This document shows, one piece after another, positions 9,178-18,402 of a stretch of 64,000 nucleotides of DNA. Within the stretch, counting starts at the first letter, position 1; each line of letters opens with the position of its first letter. The stretch is from Haloarcula marina (GTDB lineage Archaea; Halobacteriota; Halobacteria; Halobacteriales; Haloarculaceae), in NCBI RefSeq assembly GCF_024218775.1, contig NZ_CP100404.1:3038001-3102000 (forward strand), given 5' to 3'. Below the pieces are notes generated by a model. It ran no database searches, was not told the DNA's origin, and saw nothing but the letters and a program-made list of their open reading frames with translations. Position numbers and translations under genes: made by a program.

Positions 9178-11256
9178 TCAGTCTGCGAACTCTGACTGTG
9201 AAAGTAACTCTCTGATATCGTTCAATACCGATTCAACATCACGAGCAGGAACCGACTCTGAAGACGAATTAAATCGTGCCCATTCGTACAGTTCTGTGGC
9301 ACGCTGTAGCGTTTTGCTTGCCGACTCCCCGAGTTCTGAGTCTGTCTGGTCTCGGTAGAACTCCCACGGTGTCTGACCGGCAGCATCCGAAGTTTGTGCG
9401 AACTGCTGTCTGAGCGCGATGTAGCCGATTCTGGCAGCCTCTTGTGGTCTATCGGCAGAGAGTCGGTCCCTGGCCTGTTCAACCAACGTTTGCGTATCGT
9501 ACTCGGAAACAGGGTGGCCGGTGTCCAGCGTAACCGATTCTCGGTCAAGTTGCGAACTGACGCCAGTTCGCCGTCGTTCCCGTATCTTTCGCACACCCAG
9601 TCCCGCGCCTGCCAACACGACCAGGACACCGAGCGCTCCACCGGCCCAGAGCCCTATCGGTGGTGATGAAAGCGTCACAGACCCACCAGTACGCGATTCA
9701 CGGAGATTCGTTCCGGTTCCCTCAAACTGGAATTCGAGCCTGATGGTCGATATTGAGTCGAACGGGCCCGCGGACCCGACACCACTCGGGATGGTTAGCT
9801 GCGTGTCGAAATTCCCAGCAGAACCGGTCGAGATAGTCCCCAGGACGGTACCGTTCGCGCGAACAGTGATTTCCTGGTTGGGTACTGGCTCACCGGCAGC
9901 CGTCGCAAACGACCCGCTGACACGAATCGTCCGCTCGTCAACGCGAGTCGCGTCGGCGGACAGCGTGGTCTCGGTCGCCGCGACATCAAGTGTCGTCGAT
10001 CCGGTTGTGGGACGCAACGCTTGCTCATCGAATATCGCAAACACCTGTACCGTCTGTCGGCCGTCCGCAACGGACGTCGGAATCGACACGTTCCGCGCGA
10101 ACGTTCCGTTGTGTGCGGTCCTGTTCGCTGCCAGCACGCGGTTACCGAGCGAGACCAGGTAGCTCACGTTGCCGGCTCCGGCCTCGGCCGTGCCAATGCG
10201 GCCCGAGACCTGAACCGTCTCGTTGTAACTGGCCTGTTCGGGCGTTACGCTGACATCCACGGTAGGCACCACGGGCGTAATCGAAACCGGAACCGATTGC
10301 GCATCGCCGAGATATAGCGACTGGTTCCCGGGGGCGTACCGGACGGTGACGGTCGTGGCATTTGCCGGAATCGTCGTCGGGCGGTAGCTGAGAGTGAACG
10401 CCCCGGTATCGTCGGTCGTCGTATTGAGCGTCTGGTTCCCGACGGCAAACGTCGCGGTATCGTTGCGAATCGGCTCTCCTGCCTCTGTAACTAACCGTCC
10501 CCGAATTACGAGCGGGTCACGGAACGAGGCCTGCCTGTCATCCGCCTCGACGGTCAACCGCGTCTCGATGAACTGTTCGTCACGGACCTCCTGCTGCGTC
10601 ACGTTGACTTCTCGAACAGATTCGTTGATGGTGTCAAGCGACGCGGTGACGTTCTCGCCGGTTACCTCCGCGAGCCGTCGTTGCGAGGTGACCAGTTCGC
10701 TACGGCTCTGCTTGATAGTCTGCCACTCTCCCTCTAACTGGCGTGCGAGGTCTCGCTTGATCTCTTGACGCGACGTGTTGTTGTACTGTGAGTACTCGAA
10801 GGTCCCGTTTCTGGGCTCTTGATACAGCCCGTATAGCGTCCAGTAGCGGTCGATAGCGGTCGTCAGTTCCAGTTGGTCAGACCGGACGCGGCGGAACGCG
10901 ATTGCCCGGTCGACCTGACCCGTCTCCTCGGCTACGTCAGCATACCGATTGAGCAATGACTCATACTCTGAGCCATTGAGCGCTTCCCGTGCCCGCCGGG
11001 CATCCTCCCGACTGACGTTTAGCGAGCCGCTTCGGGCTCGTGAGGCCAACCGGTCGGCCATCTGTCGTTCGAGTCCGCTCAGGTCACGCTCGCTACTGAC
11101 ACTGGCCGGGTCGGCATGGGTCCCTGTGTCCTCGTTCCCACCGAGTGCGGCTCCGGGGGCCACCACGCCGACGACGGTCCCCGTGATGATGACGACGGCG
11201 CTCATCACCACGAGTGCGAGGAGGGCGCGGCTCCGGAGCCGGTCGGCGGTGCTCAC
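9178..11256 (-). CDS. Membrane-anchored Ig-like repeat protein with C-terminal DUF4129 domain
   Basis: With the GTG start at 11256 the protein has 692 aa: a short charged N-terminus, a hydrophobic export/anchor segment (LALVVMSAVVIITGTVVGVV), an outside helical domain, several beta-rich Ig/carboxypeptidase-regulatory-like modules (for example PLVIRGRLVTEAGEPI), a second membrane helix (GLWAGGALGVLVVLAGAGLG), and a cytosolic tail with TPWEFYRDQTDSEL, the DUF4129 pattern. An ATG at 11346 would overlap the divergent promoter. DUF4129 proteins accompany MoxR ATPases and DUF58 proteins in envelope or protease-like modules, as here: the DUF58 gene is divergent at 11354. Function unproven. Confidence 0.8.
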   Translation of the reverse strand: MSTADRLRSRALLALVVMSAVVIITGTVVGVVAPGAALGGNEDTGTHADPASVSSERDLSGLERQMADRLASRARSGSLNVSREDARRAREALNGSEYESLLNRYADVAEETGQVDRAIAFRRVRSDQLELTTAIDRYWTLYGLYQEPRNGTFEYSQYNNTSRQEIKRDLARQLEGEWQTIKQSRSELVTSQRRLAEVTGENVTASLDTINESVREVNVTQQEVRDEQFIETRLTVEADDRQASFRDPLVIRGRLVTEAGEPIRNDTATFAVGNQTLNTTTDDTGAFTLSYRPTTIPANATTVTVRYAPGNQSLYLGDAQSVPVSITPVVPTVDVSVTPEQASYNETVQVSGRIGTAEAGAGNVSYLVSLGNRVLAANRTAHNGTFARNVSIPTSVADGRQTVQVFAIFDEQALRPTTGSTTLDVAATETTLSADATRVDERTIRVSGSFATAAGEPVPNQEITVRANGTVLGTISTGSAGNFDTQLTIPSGVGSAGPFDSISTIRLEFQFEGTGTNLRESRTGGSVTLSSPPIGLWAGGALGVLVVLAGAGLGVRKIRERRRTGVSSQLDRESVTLDTGHPVSEYDTQTLVEQARDRLSADRPQEAARIGYIALRQQFAQTSDAAGQTPWEFYRDQTDSELGESASKTLQRATELYEWARFNSSSESVPARDVESVLNDIRELLSQSEFAD

Positions 11257-11278
11257 GCTCCCGTGTTGTCCCGTGTCG

Positions 11279-11285
11279 ATATAAA
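11279..11285 (-). promoter_or_regulatory. TATA-like box deciding the GTG 11256 start
   Basis: TTTATAT on the minus strand is centred 26 bases before GTG 11256, so the transcript probably starts at the codon itself and the longer reading frames upstream are not translated. Confidence 0.6.
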
Positions 11286-11353
11286 CACTCTTTCGTTCAG
11301 TCACAGCTCTCAGACCACCACGTTCAAATTCGGCCCCCTCCTGCACTCGGCCG

Positions 11354-12763
11354 ATGGACGTAACGCGGCGGTTCTGGGCACTTGTCGGAGCCGCTCTCGC
11401 GCTGGCGGTGGTCGCGCCGCTCGTCGAGCGTCCGCTGTTGGTGCTGGGGACGGCCGGAATCGGTGGCTATCTCTTCGCCCGGCAAATGGTGTTCGTCCAC
11501 CGACTCCACCGACTCGACGATAGCCTGCAAATCGACCTATCCGTTCCGCGGACGCTGCTTACGCAGGACGAGACGGTTCCCGCAATACTCCGAGGAGTAT
11601 CCGCTTCGACGCCGCTCAACGTCACCGTGACGGCGACGGTTCCGGCAAGTGCCGACGGACCGCCCGAAGCCGAGCGACGGGTCAGCATCACCGGTCCTGA
11701 GACTGCGTCGGCGACGTTCGACGTGACGTGGCCCGTCGTCGGGACGATGCGGTTTGGCGCGCCGACAGTACGCGTCGTAGACCCTCACGGCTTGTTCGCC
11801 GAAACCATCGAACGCGGGCCGACCCCCGAAGTCCGCGTCGAACCACACACCGCCCGGACGCTTCACGTCGGGCAGGGTGGCGAGACGGCGCTGGCGACCT
11901 TCGGCGAGCACGCGACCGACTCGCTCGGTGAAGGTATCGACCCCGCTGAGCTGCGCAGGTACACCGCCGGAGACTCCGCGGGCGACATCGACTGGAAGGC
12001 CACGGCGCGGTTGAACGAGCCGTACGTCCGCGAGCACGAGGTGGAGACGGACCGTCGAACGATGTTGTTGGTCGACCATCGTCAGCGACTCGACACCGGG
12101 CAGCCGGGTGAGACGAAACTTGACTATCTACGGGAAGTCTCGCTAGCTCTCGCCGAACAGGCCAAGCAGTTCGACGACCCGCTGGGACTATACACCGTCG
12201 GTGACGAAGGACTCACGACCGAACTGGAGCCCTCTCTGGATGGGGAGCAGTACCGGACCATCGTGGACACGCTGTACGACCTCGAACCGTCTGGGGCGGT
12301 TGCGGAGCGAACGATGGGCGCGCGCAGTCCCGGAACCGCACAAGCCACACGAATACGGTTACAAGGCGATACATCGGCATTCGCCGCGACGCTACGGCCG
12401 TACCTTCGTGAGCGTCGCGGATACGTGAGACAGATTGCGCAGGACCCGTTGTTCTCCACGACACAAACGTACCTCTCCCGACTCGGCGGTGAGGTGTGGA
12501 CGGCGATATTCACCGACGACCGCCAGCCGACCGAACTGCGCGAGGCGGTCAAAATCGCACGACAAGACGGGAACCACGTCGTCGTCTTTCTGACGCCGCA
12601 CGTTCTCTTCGAGTCCGGCGCGCTCGCCGACCTCAACGACGCCTACGCGCGGTATACCGAGTTCGAGTCATTCCGCAGGGACCTCGCCGCGCTGGACCGC
12701 GTCTCGGTGTACGAGGTCGGACCGGGCGACCGACTCGCCGCAGTCCTCTCGACCGGCCGGTAG
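11354..12763 (+). CDS. DUF58 domain-containing protein
   Basis: The 469-aa protein has two N-terminal helices (residues 8-45), a beta-rich domain, then the DUF58 core DPAELRRYTAGDSAGDIDWK followed by a von Willebrand A-like segment (RRTMLLVDHR). DUF58 proteins are partners of MoxR-type AAA ATPases, with the vWA-like part thought to act as the client or adaptor side of a chaperone-like complex. It is divergent from the DUF4129 gene and followed by two genes likely in the same unit (42 bases to the next). The MoxR gene itself is on the opposite strand 1.3 kb away. Start ATG 11354 has an AT-rich box near 11323-11330. Confidence 0.87.
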   Translation: MDVTRRFWALVGAALALAVVAPLVERPLLVLGTAGIGGYLFARQMVFVHRLHRLDDSLQIDLSVPRTLLTQDETVPAILRGVSASTPLNVTVTATVPASADGPPEAERRVSITGPETASATFDVTWPVVGTMRFGAPTVRVVDPHGLFAETIERGPTPEVRVEPHTARTLHVGQGGETALATFGEHATDSLGEGIDPAELRRYTAGDSAGDIDWKATARLNEPYVREHEVETDRRTMLLVDHRQRLDTGQPGETKLDYLREVSLALAEQAKQFDDPLGLYTVGDEGLTTELEPSLDGEQYRTIVDTLYDLEPSGAVAERTMGARSPGTAQATRIRLQGDTSAFAATLRPYLRERRGYVRQIAQDPLFSTTQTYLSRLGGEVWTAIFTDDRQPTELREAVKIARQDGNHVVVFLTPHVLFESGALADLNDAYARYTEFESFRRDLAALDRVSVYEVGPGDRLAAVLSTGR

Positions 12764-12805
12764 GAATCAGAACATACAACATGCCGACCTGCGCCTTAGC
12801 GAACG

Positions 12806-13174
12806 ATGACTGACCCGAAAACGGTCGCCGGAGTGACGCTGCCGGTTCTGGTCGTCGCCCTCCTCGCGGTTGGCCACGTCGGCGCGCTACTCGTAATTGC
12901 ATCGCCCCCACCACTCGCGACGGTGGCGCTGTTCGAATCGGTTCTACTAGGTGCGGTGGCACTGCTTACCATCTTCGATGACGGTTTCGGGTCGACACTC
13001 GGAGTAACCGTACTCAGCTACGTCGCTGCAACGGCTCTCGCGTGGCTAGCCGTCTCGACGGGTTCGCTGCTGGCCGTGACGCTTCTCACCGTTTTGGCGT
13101 TGGTGCTCGTCGGCTACGGCATCCACCGGTACGAACTCGTCGCGCTCGGACTCGTGGAACCAGCCGATGAGTAG
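12806..13174 (+). CDS. Small four-helix membrane protein of the MoxR/DUF58 module
   Basis: The 122-aa protein is nearly all hydrophobic, with about four helices and a short acidic C-terminus (LVEPADE). It follows the DUF58 gene by 42 bases and overlaps the next gene by 8 bases, so the three probably form one transcript. I do not recognise a named family. Its constant place beside DUF58 suggests a structural part of that membrane complex. Confidence 0.65.
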   Translation: MTDPKTVAGVTLPVLVVALLAVGHVGALLVIASPPPLATVALFESVLLGAVALLTIFDDGFGSTLGVTVLSYVAATALAWLAVSTGSLLAVTLLTVLALVLVGYGIHRYELVALGLVEPADE

Positions 13175-14063
13175 CGAAGACTCCGTCGGGGCGAGGGCAC
13201 CCGACGAGACCGAGACCGAAGTCACTGATGACCAGGCCACGCTACGGGCACATGTCGAACTCCTTGAAGAGGAAAACGAACGTCTGAGGAGCGAATACAC
13301 GCGGGCGAGACAGAGCCAGTACCAGCGGACGGCGATTGGTCTCGGTGCCCTTGGTCTCGTTGCCGCGCTGGGCGGATTGCTGGTCCCCACGGGCCAGACC
13401 GTCCTGTTCGCACTCGGTGGAACGGGAGCATTTCTCTCCGTGTTGACGTATTATTTGACCCCCGAGCGGTTCCTTCCAGCGTCGCTCAGTCGGAGTGTCT
13501 ACGAGGCGCTCGCGAGCAACGAATCAGCGCTCTCGACCGAACTCGGTCTCCGTCGCGACCGGGTGTACGTACCGACCGAATCGGTGGGCGTTCGGCTGTT
13601 CGTCCCGAAACATGCGGAGTATACCATCCCCGACGACGACGCGCTACGCGATGTGTTCGTCGTTACCGACGACGACTCGCCCCGTGGTATCTCGCTTGCA
13701 CCGACAGGTGCCGGTCTGGCCGACGAGTTCGACCGAGGGATGACAACCACGGCAGCAGCGCCACGGGATATCGCCACCCAGGCGGGCGATGCGCTGGTCG
13801 AGCAGTTCGAACTCGTCGACAGCGCAACATCAGACGCCGACCCGACGGGCGGTCGAATCACTGTCGTCGTTGACGAGAGTGCCTACGGCGCGGTCGACCA
13901 GTTCGACCACCCCGTTGCCTCGTTCCTCGCGAGCGTGACCGCCCGCCGTCTCGAACAGCCGGTGACCGCCAAGACAGAACCAGCCGACGACGAGCGACGC
14001 TATCGGATTACGCTGACGTGGGACACCACAGAGGCAAGCGACGAAGCGCAGAGTGAGGACTAG
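13167..14063 (+). CDS. Coiled-coil membrane protein of the MoxR/DUF58 module
   Basis: The 298-aa protein starts with an acidic segment and a coiled coil (about residues 22-50, AHVELLEEENERLRSEY), followed by two helices (about 55-100, GLGALGLVAALGGLLVPTG) and a cytosolic alpha/beta domain that contains VYVPTESVGVRLFVPKH. It overlaps the previous gene by 8 bases. Its stop codon overlaps that of the MoxR gene on the other strand, the two sharing a CTAG at 14060-14063. No catalytic motif is seen; function unknown. Confidence 0.7.
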   Translation: MSSEDSVGARAPDETETEVTDDQATLRAHVELLEEENERLRSEYTRARQSQYQRTAIGLGALGLVAALGGLLVPTGQTVLFALGGTGAFLSVLTYYLTPERFLPASLSRSVYEALASNESALSTELGLRRDRVYVPTESVGVRLFVPKHAEYTIPDDDALRDVFVVTDDDSPRGISLAPTGAGLADEFDRGMTTTAAAPRDIATQAGDALVEQFELVDSATSDADPTGGRITVVVDESAYGAVDQFDHPVASFLASVTARRLEQPVTAKTEPADDERRYRITLTWDTTEASDEAQSED

Positions 14064-15070
14064 CCGTCGTCAGCGTTCGTCGTGCCGCCGTCCCCGACGG
14101 CAGCGATATCGGGTTCGAGGTCGACGCGACTGCCGGGCGGGTCGACGTTCTCAACGAGGTCGGCGACAACACCGCGTGCGGTTCGGTTGCTCAACTCCGC
14201 GTCGGTGCTCAGCCCCACGCGGTGGGCCAGAATTGCCTCGGCCAGTACTTTCACGTCCTCAGGGATGACGTAGTCCCGGCCCTCGATTGCTGCGCGGGCC
14301 TTGCTGGTGTTTAGGAACGCCAACGATGCACGCGGCGACGCGCCGTGGTCAAGGTCGGGCGTCTCGCGGGTCGCAGCGACGATATCGAGGATGTACGATT
14401 TGACCGTCTCGTCGACGTACACCTCGGAGACGGCGTCGCGTGCCGCTTTGATATCTTCGGCGTCGACGACCTGTATGACGTCGTCTGCAGTCAGGTTCGG
14501 GTCAGTGTCAAACCGGTTCAATAGCTCTTCCTCTTCGTCGCGTTCGGGGAGATCAGCGGTGAGTTTTAACTGGAAGCGGTCGCGCTGGGCCTCTGGGAGT
14601 TCGTACGTTCCCTCCATCTCAATGGGGTTCTGCGTGGCGATGACGATAAAGGGGTCCGGGAGGTCGAGTGTCTCCCCCTCGATGGAGACAGTACGTTCTT
14701 GCATCGCCTCAAGCAGCGCCGACTGAGTCTTTGGCGTCGCGCGGTTTATTTCGTCGGCAACGACGACGTTTGCGAACACCGGTCCCCGCTGGAGTTCGAA
14801 CTCTCCAGTCTGCTCGCGGTAAATCGACGTGCCGGTGATGTCGGCCGGGAGAATGTCCGGCGTCATCTGGATACGGTTGTACTCGAACCCGGTCGTGACG
14901 GCAAACAGGTTCGCGACCGTCGTCTTCGCGACGCCCGGGACCCCTTCGAGCAGGATGTGCCCGTCGGTCAGCAGTGCAATCGTGACGCCCTTGACGAGGG
15001 TTTCCTTGCCGATAAGGACCTCCCCCATCTCGTCTCTGATCGAGGTGTACAGGGCGGCTGGGTCGGTCAT
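14060..15070 (-). CDS. MoxR family AAA+ ATPase
   Basis: The 336-aa protein has Walker A GVPGVAKTT (43-51), Walker B VVVADEINR (102-110), sensor-1 IATQNP, and the MoxR arginine-finger region PEAQRDRF, then the AAA lid domain. MoxR ATPases act as chaperones or maturation factors for vWA/DUF58-containing partners. It is the last gene of a leftward unit: small membrane protein (16426), DUF4350 protein (stop at 15074, 3 bases before this ATG) and MoxR. Convergent with the DUF58 unit. The family is certain; the client is inferred to be the DUF58 protein. Confidence 0.95.
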   Translation of the reverse strand: MTDPAALYTSIRDEMGEVLIGKETLVKGVTIALLTDGHILLEGVPGVAKTTVANLFAVTTGFEYNRIQMTPDILPADITGTSIYREQTGEFELQRGPVFANVVVADEINRATPKTQSALLEAMQERTVSIEGETLDLPDPFIVIATQNPIEMEGTYELPEAQRDRFQLKLTADLPERDEEEELLNRFDTDPNLTADDVIQVVDAEDIKAARDAVSEVYVDETVKSYILDIVAATRETPDLDHGASPRASLAFLNTSKARAAIEGRDYVIPEDVKVLAEAILAHRVGLSTDAELSNRTARGVVADLVENVDPPGSRVDLEPDIAAVGDGGTTNADDG

Positions 15071-15073
15071 CCG

Positions 15074-16150
15074 TTAGGCATCCTGTCGCTGGCGTATAAT
15101 GTGTTGCGACACGCGCTCGACCCGTTCGCGGTCCCAGTCGGGATGGCGCTCGCGGACGAACGCGACGACCTCTGCCTCGGTGAGCGTCCGGTCGGGCGCC
15201 GGTGGGTCGTCGCCATCGATTAGTTCGGCGAGTTCGAGTGTCGGGCGCCTGGCCCAGAGTGCCACACTACCGAGCAGCGAGAGTGCGATGACGACCTGTG
15301 CGAGCGGTGTTGCACGGACGGCCAGTAGCGCGTACGTCAGCGGCGGCAGCGGCGGTCGGTGTGAGTAATCCAGTAGTGCCGTGGTTGCATTCTGACTCAC
15401 AGCTCGGGCGAACGCCGCATTCCCCTCGCGTTCGAGCATCGTGTTGGTGAAGACGCTGGCGTCGCTCACCACGATAACACGCCCTGTGCCGACAGACTCG
15501 ACAGCTGCGACTGGGTACGACTGTATCGTCTCGTTGTCATCAAGCGCCCCGTTACCGTTCCGGTCGAGATACGCAACCGATGTCGTACGAACGAGCACTG
15601 TCGGCCGTTCGATGCGCTGTACCGGTCCCTCTCGCTCCGGGACGTCGAGCACGGTTCCACGATTGAGCGTCAGCGCCTCAACGTCGGTGACGAGTGCGTG
15701 CTCCGAGACGTTCGTCGCCCGGGGGAGTGTTGCGTTCCGGTAGTTCGTCTGGTCGTCAAGCACCGTCGTGCCGTTGATTCGTGTCTCAGTGTCGAGCCCC
15801 GCGAGCAGTTCGTTGGTAGTGTTCGCGCGTTCACTCGCGATGATAAGTGTGCCACCCCGCGAGACGAACTGTCGAACCCGTGTCACGTCAGTCGGGCCAT
15901 AGGATTCGGTCGGCGCGAGCACGAACGCCACCTCGTTCGCGTCGGCGTCGACATAGGCGCTAGTGCTGGTCCCGATTTCTGGATCGGCACCGGTCACCGA
16001 GACCACCTCACGGAGATCAGTTCCTCCATCCCAATCTGAGTTGTACGGGCCGTAGGCGACACCCGACGTACTCATCGCGACCACGAGGGCGAGATTGCAA
16101 ACGACCAGCAGACACACCAGCGCGACAGCCGGGTAGTCGGTCCAGTCCAT
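15074..16150 (-). CDS. DUF4350 domain-containing membrane protein
   Basis: The 358-aa protein has an N-terminal helix (residues 8-27), then an outside alpha/beta domain with EVAFVLAPTESYGPTDV and FVSRGGTLIIASE, the latter matching the glutamine-amidotransferase-like DUF4350 fold without a catalytic Cys. A second helix follows near residue 280 (VVIALSLLGSVALWARR), and a cytosolic tail with AEVVAFVRERHPDWDRERVE. It sits one base after the upstream small membrane gene and 3 bases before MoxR, so the three are an operon. Likely a membrane scaffold of the MoxR complex. Confidence 0.85.
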   Translation of the reverse strand: MDWTDYPAVALVCLLVVCNLALVVAMSTSGVAYGPYNSDWDGGTDLREVVSVTGADPEIGTSTSAYVDADANEVAFVLAPTESYGPTDVTRVRQFVSRGGTLIIASERANTTNELLAGLDTETRINGTTVLDDQTNYRNATLPRATNVSEHALVTDVEALTLNRGTVLDVPEREGPVQRIERPTVLVRTTSVAYLDRNGNGALDDNETIQSYPVAAVESVGTGRVIVVSDASVFTNTMLEREGNAAFARAVSQNATTALLDYSHRPPLPPLTYALLAVRATPLAQVVIALSLLGSVALWARRPTLELAELIDGDDPPAPDRTLTEAEVVAFVRERHPDWDRERVERVSQHIIRQRQDA

Positions 16151-16426
16151 CTATATCAGCCCCGGCGGGAGGATTTCCAAGATTCGCCTGATGACGATGT
16201 AACCAAATCCGAGTAGTCCGACGAGTATCACCCACTTCAGTCTGGACCGCCACCGCGGCGTGACGTTGATAGCCGCGGTGAGTTCCACCACGACGAGAAA
16301 GCCGATGAGCGAGATGACGAAGAAAAGTTCGAGGGTCAGCGCGCCGATTGCCGAAAGGACGACGACTGCCGCCAGCATCCACAGGGCTTGCCCGTGGACG
16401 AACTGCTGGCGGCGTCTGGTAGCCAT
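16151..16426 (-). CDS. Small membrane protein leading the DUF4350-MoxR unit
   Basis: From ATG 16426 the product is 91 aa, MATRRRQQF, then two to three helices (ALWMLAAVVVLSAIGALTLE, FFVISLIGFLVVVELTAAI, WVILVGLLGFGYIVI). An upstream in-frame ATG at 16468 would add a polar segment unlike an export start, so I prefer 16426. It is directly adjacent to the DUF4350 gene. No named family recognised. Confidence 0.65.
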   Translation of the reverse strand: MATRRRQQFVHGQALWMLAAVVVLSAIGALTLELFFVISLIGFLVVVELTAAINVTPRWRSRLKWVILVGLLGFGYIVIRRILEILPPGLI

Positions 16427-16490
16427 TGCGCGGCCATTATCTATCCAACCGTTAGAAGCTATCGACACGGCGAGCCGTCGGTGAACAAAG

Positions 16491-16498
16491 ATTTTACG
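16491..16498 (+). promoter_or_regulatory. TATA-like box of aglF
   Basis: ATTTTACG is centred about 28 bases before ATG 16522 and therefore supports that start over the ATG at 16501. Confidence 0.5.
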
Positions 16499-16521
16499 CG
16501 TTGGTGGAGTACAGCGGTGAC

Positions 16522-17280
16522 ATGAAAGCTGTCGTACTCGCCGCCGGAGAAGGGACCCGGCTTCGCCCGCTCACCGAGGAGAAACCGAAGGGGATGGTCG
16601 AAGTGGCCGGGAAACCCATCCTCACACACTGTTTCGAGCAGTTAATCGACCTCGGGGCGGACGAACTCCTCGTCGTCGTCGGCTACAAGAAACAGGCAAT
16701 CATCAACCACTACGAGGACGAGTTCGACGGCGTCCCCATCACCTACACACACCAACGCGAGCAAAAGGGACTGGCCCACGCCCTGCTGACCGTCGAAGAG
16801 CACATCGACGACGACTTCATGCTGATGCTCGGCGACAACATCTTCGAGGCCAACCTCCAAGACGTGGTCAATCGGCAGGCCGAGGAGCGCGCCGACGCCG
16901 CCTTCCTCGTCGAGGAAGTCCCGTGGGACGAGGCCTCCCGCTACGGGGTCTGTGACACCAACAAGTACGGTGAGATAACCAACGTCGTCGAGAAACCCGA
17001 CGACCCGCCCTCTAATCTGGTGATGACCGGCTTTTACACGTTCACGCCCGCTATCTTCCACGCGTGTCACCTCGTCCAGCCCTCCGGCCGCGACGAGTAC
17101 GAGATTTCGGACGCCATCGACCTTCTCTTACACTCGGGCCGGACTATCGACGCCATCCGGATGGACGGCTGGCGCAACGACATCGGCTACCCAGAAGACC
17201 GCGACACCGCAGAGGAACGGCTACAGGGCAGCGTCGACCCCGACCTCGCGGCCGACGCCATCGCCGCCGACGAGGAGTAA
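16522..17280 (+). CDS. aglF: Glucose-1-phosphate uridylyltransferase AglF-like
   Basis: The 252-aa protein starts MKAVVLAAGEGTRLRPLTEE, the nucleotidyltransferase signature with the GxGTRLRPLT phosphate loop and the downstream KPKGMVEV lysine. LMLGDNIFEAN supplies the metal-binding Asp, and GVCDTNKYGEI and VVEKP are the sugar-site motifs. It closely resembles Haloferax AglF, which makes UDP-glucose from glucose-1-phosphate for the N-glycan of S-layer protein (from memory of that sequence). Followed 45 bases later by an epimerase gene; a T-run at 17293-17298 lies between. Nucleotide specificity (UTP versus dTTP) cannot be proved from sequence. Confidence 0.88.
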   Translation: MKAVVLAAGEGTRLRPLTEEKPKGMVEVAGKPILTHCFEQLIDLGADELLVVVGYKKQAIINHYEDEFDGVPITYTHQREQKGLAHALLTVEEHIDDDFMLMLGDNIFEANLQDVVNRQAEERADAAFLVEEVPWDEASRYGVCDTNKYGEITNVVEKPDDPPSNLVMTGFYTFTPAIFHACHLVQPSGRDEYEISDAIDLLLHSGRTIDAIRMDGWRNDIGYPEDRDTAEERLQGSVDPDLAADAIAADEE

Positions 17281-17325
17281 GCCGACCCGACGGTTTTTTG
17301 TCCGTTCCCTGACCCTATTCGAGTA

Positions 17326-18312
17326 ATGAACATCCTCGTCACCGGTGGCGCTGGCTTCATCGGCGGCCACCTCGCCGAACGGTTCGCTCGCGACGGGCAC
17401 GCGGTCACCGTCTTGGACAACTTCGACCCCTTCTACGACCTCGACATCAAGCACCACAACGTCGAGACCGGCCGTGAAGCCGCCGACGCTGGCGACGGCG
17501 CGTACGAACTCGTCGAAGGCGACGTTCGCGACGCCGACCTCGTCGCCGACCTCGTCGCCGACGCCGACTACGTCTACCATCAAGCCGCACAGGCGGGCGT
17601 CCGCCCGAGCGTCGAGAACCCCCGGAAGTACGACGAGGTCAACGCCGACGGCACGCTCAATCTGCTGGACGCCTGCCGCGACGAGGGCATCGAGCGGTTC
17701 GTGATGGCCTCCTCGTCGTCGGTGTACGGCGTCCCGCAGTACCTCCCCTACGACGAGCAACACCCGACGACGCCCGTCTCTCCCTACGGCGCGTCGAAAC
17801 TCGCCGCCGAGCGCTACGCCTGCTCGTACGGCGAGGTGTACGACTTCTCCGTCGTCGCGCTGCGGTACTTCACGGTGTATGGTCCGCGGATGCGTCCGAA
17901 CATGGCCATCTCGAACTTCGTCTCGCGGTGTATGAATGGCGAACCGCCGATTATCTACGGCGACGGGAAACAGACGCGTGACTTCACTTTCATCGAGGAT
18001 ATCGTCGAGGCGAACGTCACCCTCCTGGACGAAGACGCCGCCGACGGCGAGGCGATGAACATCGGGTCGACGGACAACATCGAAATCAAGACGCTCGCCG
18101 AGGAGATTCGCGACCAACTCGCGCCCGACCTAGACCTGGTCTACGAGGAGCGCCACGACGCCGACGCCGAACACACTCACGCCAGCACGGAGAAGGCGCG
18201 TGACCGCATCGGCTACGAGGCCGACCACACCATCCGAGAGGGCGTCGCGAAGTTCATCGACTGGTACCGGGAGAACCGCGAGTGGTACGAACCGCTGGTC
18301 CGGCGGTCCTGA
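17326..18312 (+). CDS. NAD-dependent nucleotide-sugar epimerase (GalE/UDP-glucuronate epimerase-like)
   Basis: The 328-aa short-chain dehydrogenase-type protein opens with GGAGFIGGHLAE (NAD-binding GxxGxxG), has the catalytic Ser region MASSSSVYG and Y-x3-K in PYGASKLAAERY, and the substrate loop YGPRMRPNMAIS. The 'FYDLDIK' segment after the first strand and the PRMRPN loop resemble UDP-glucuronate 4-epimerases more than UDP-galactose 4-epimerases. It lies next to aglF, so it probably reshapes the UDP-sugar that AglF makes. The C-terminus IDWYRENREWYEPL is typical. Exact substrate unresolved. Confidence 0.85.
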   Translation: MNILVTGGAGFIGGHLAERFARDGHAVTVLDNFDPFYDLDIKHHNVETGREAADAGDGAYELVEGDVRDADLVADLVADADYVYHQAAQAGVRPSVENPRKYDEVNADGTLNLLDACRDEGIERFVMASSSSVYGVPQYLPYDEQHPTTPVSPYGASKLAAERYACSYGEVYDFSVVALRYFTVYGPRMRPNMAISNFVSRCMNGEPPIIYGDGKQTRDFTFIEDIVEANVTLLDEDAADGEAMNIGSTDNIEIKTLAEEIRDQLAPDLDLVYEERHDADAEHTHASTEKARDRIGYEADHTIREGVAKFIDWYRENREWYEPLVRRS

Positions 18313-18402
18313 CGGGCAGACAGATGGAGTAGCGGCTCTGTCGAAATCCTCGAATGAACTCCGAGCGGACGCGACTCGGGTGAGCGACGCTTCGTCCCCG
18401 TG

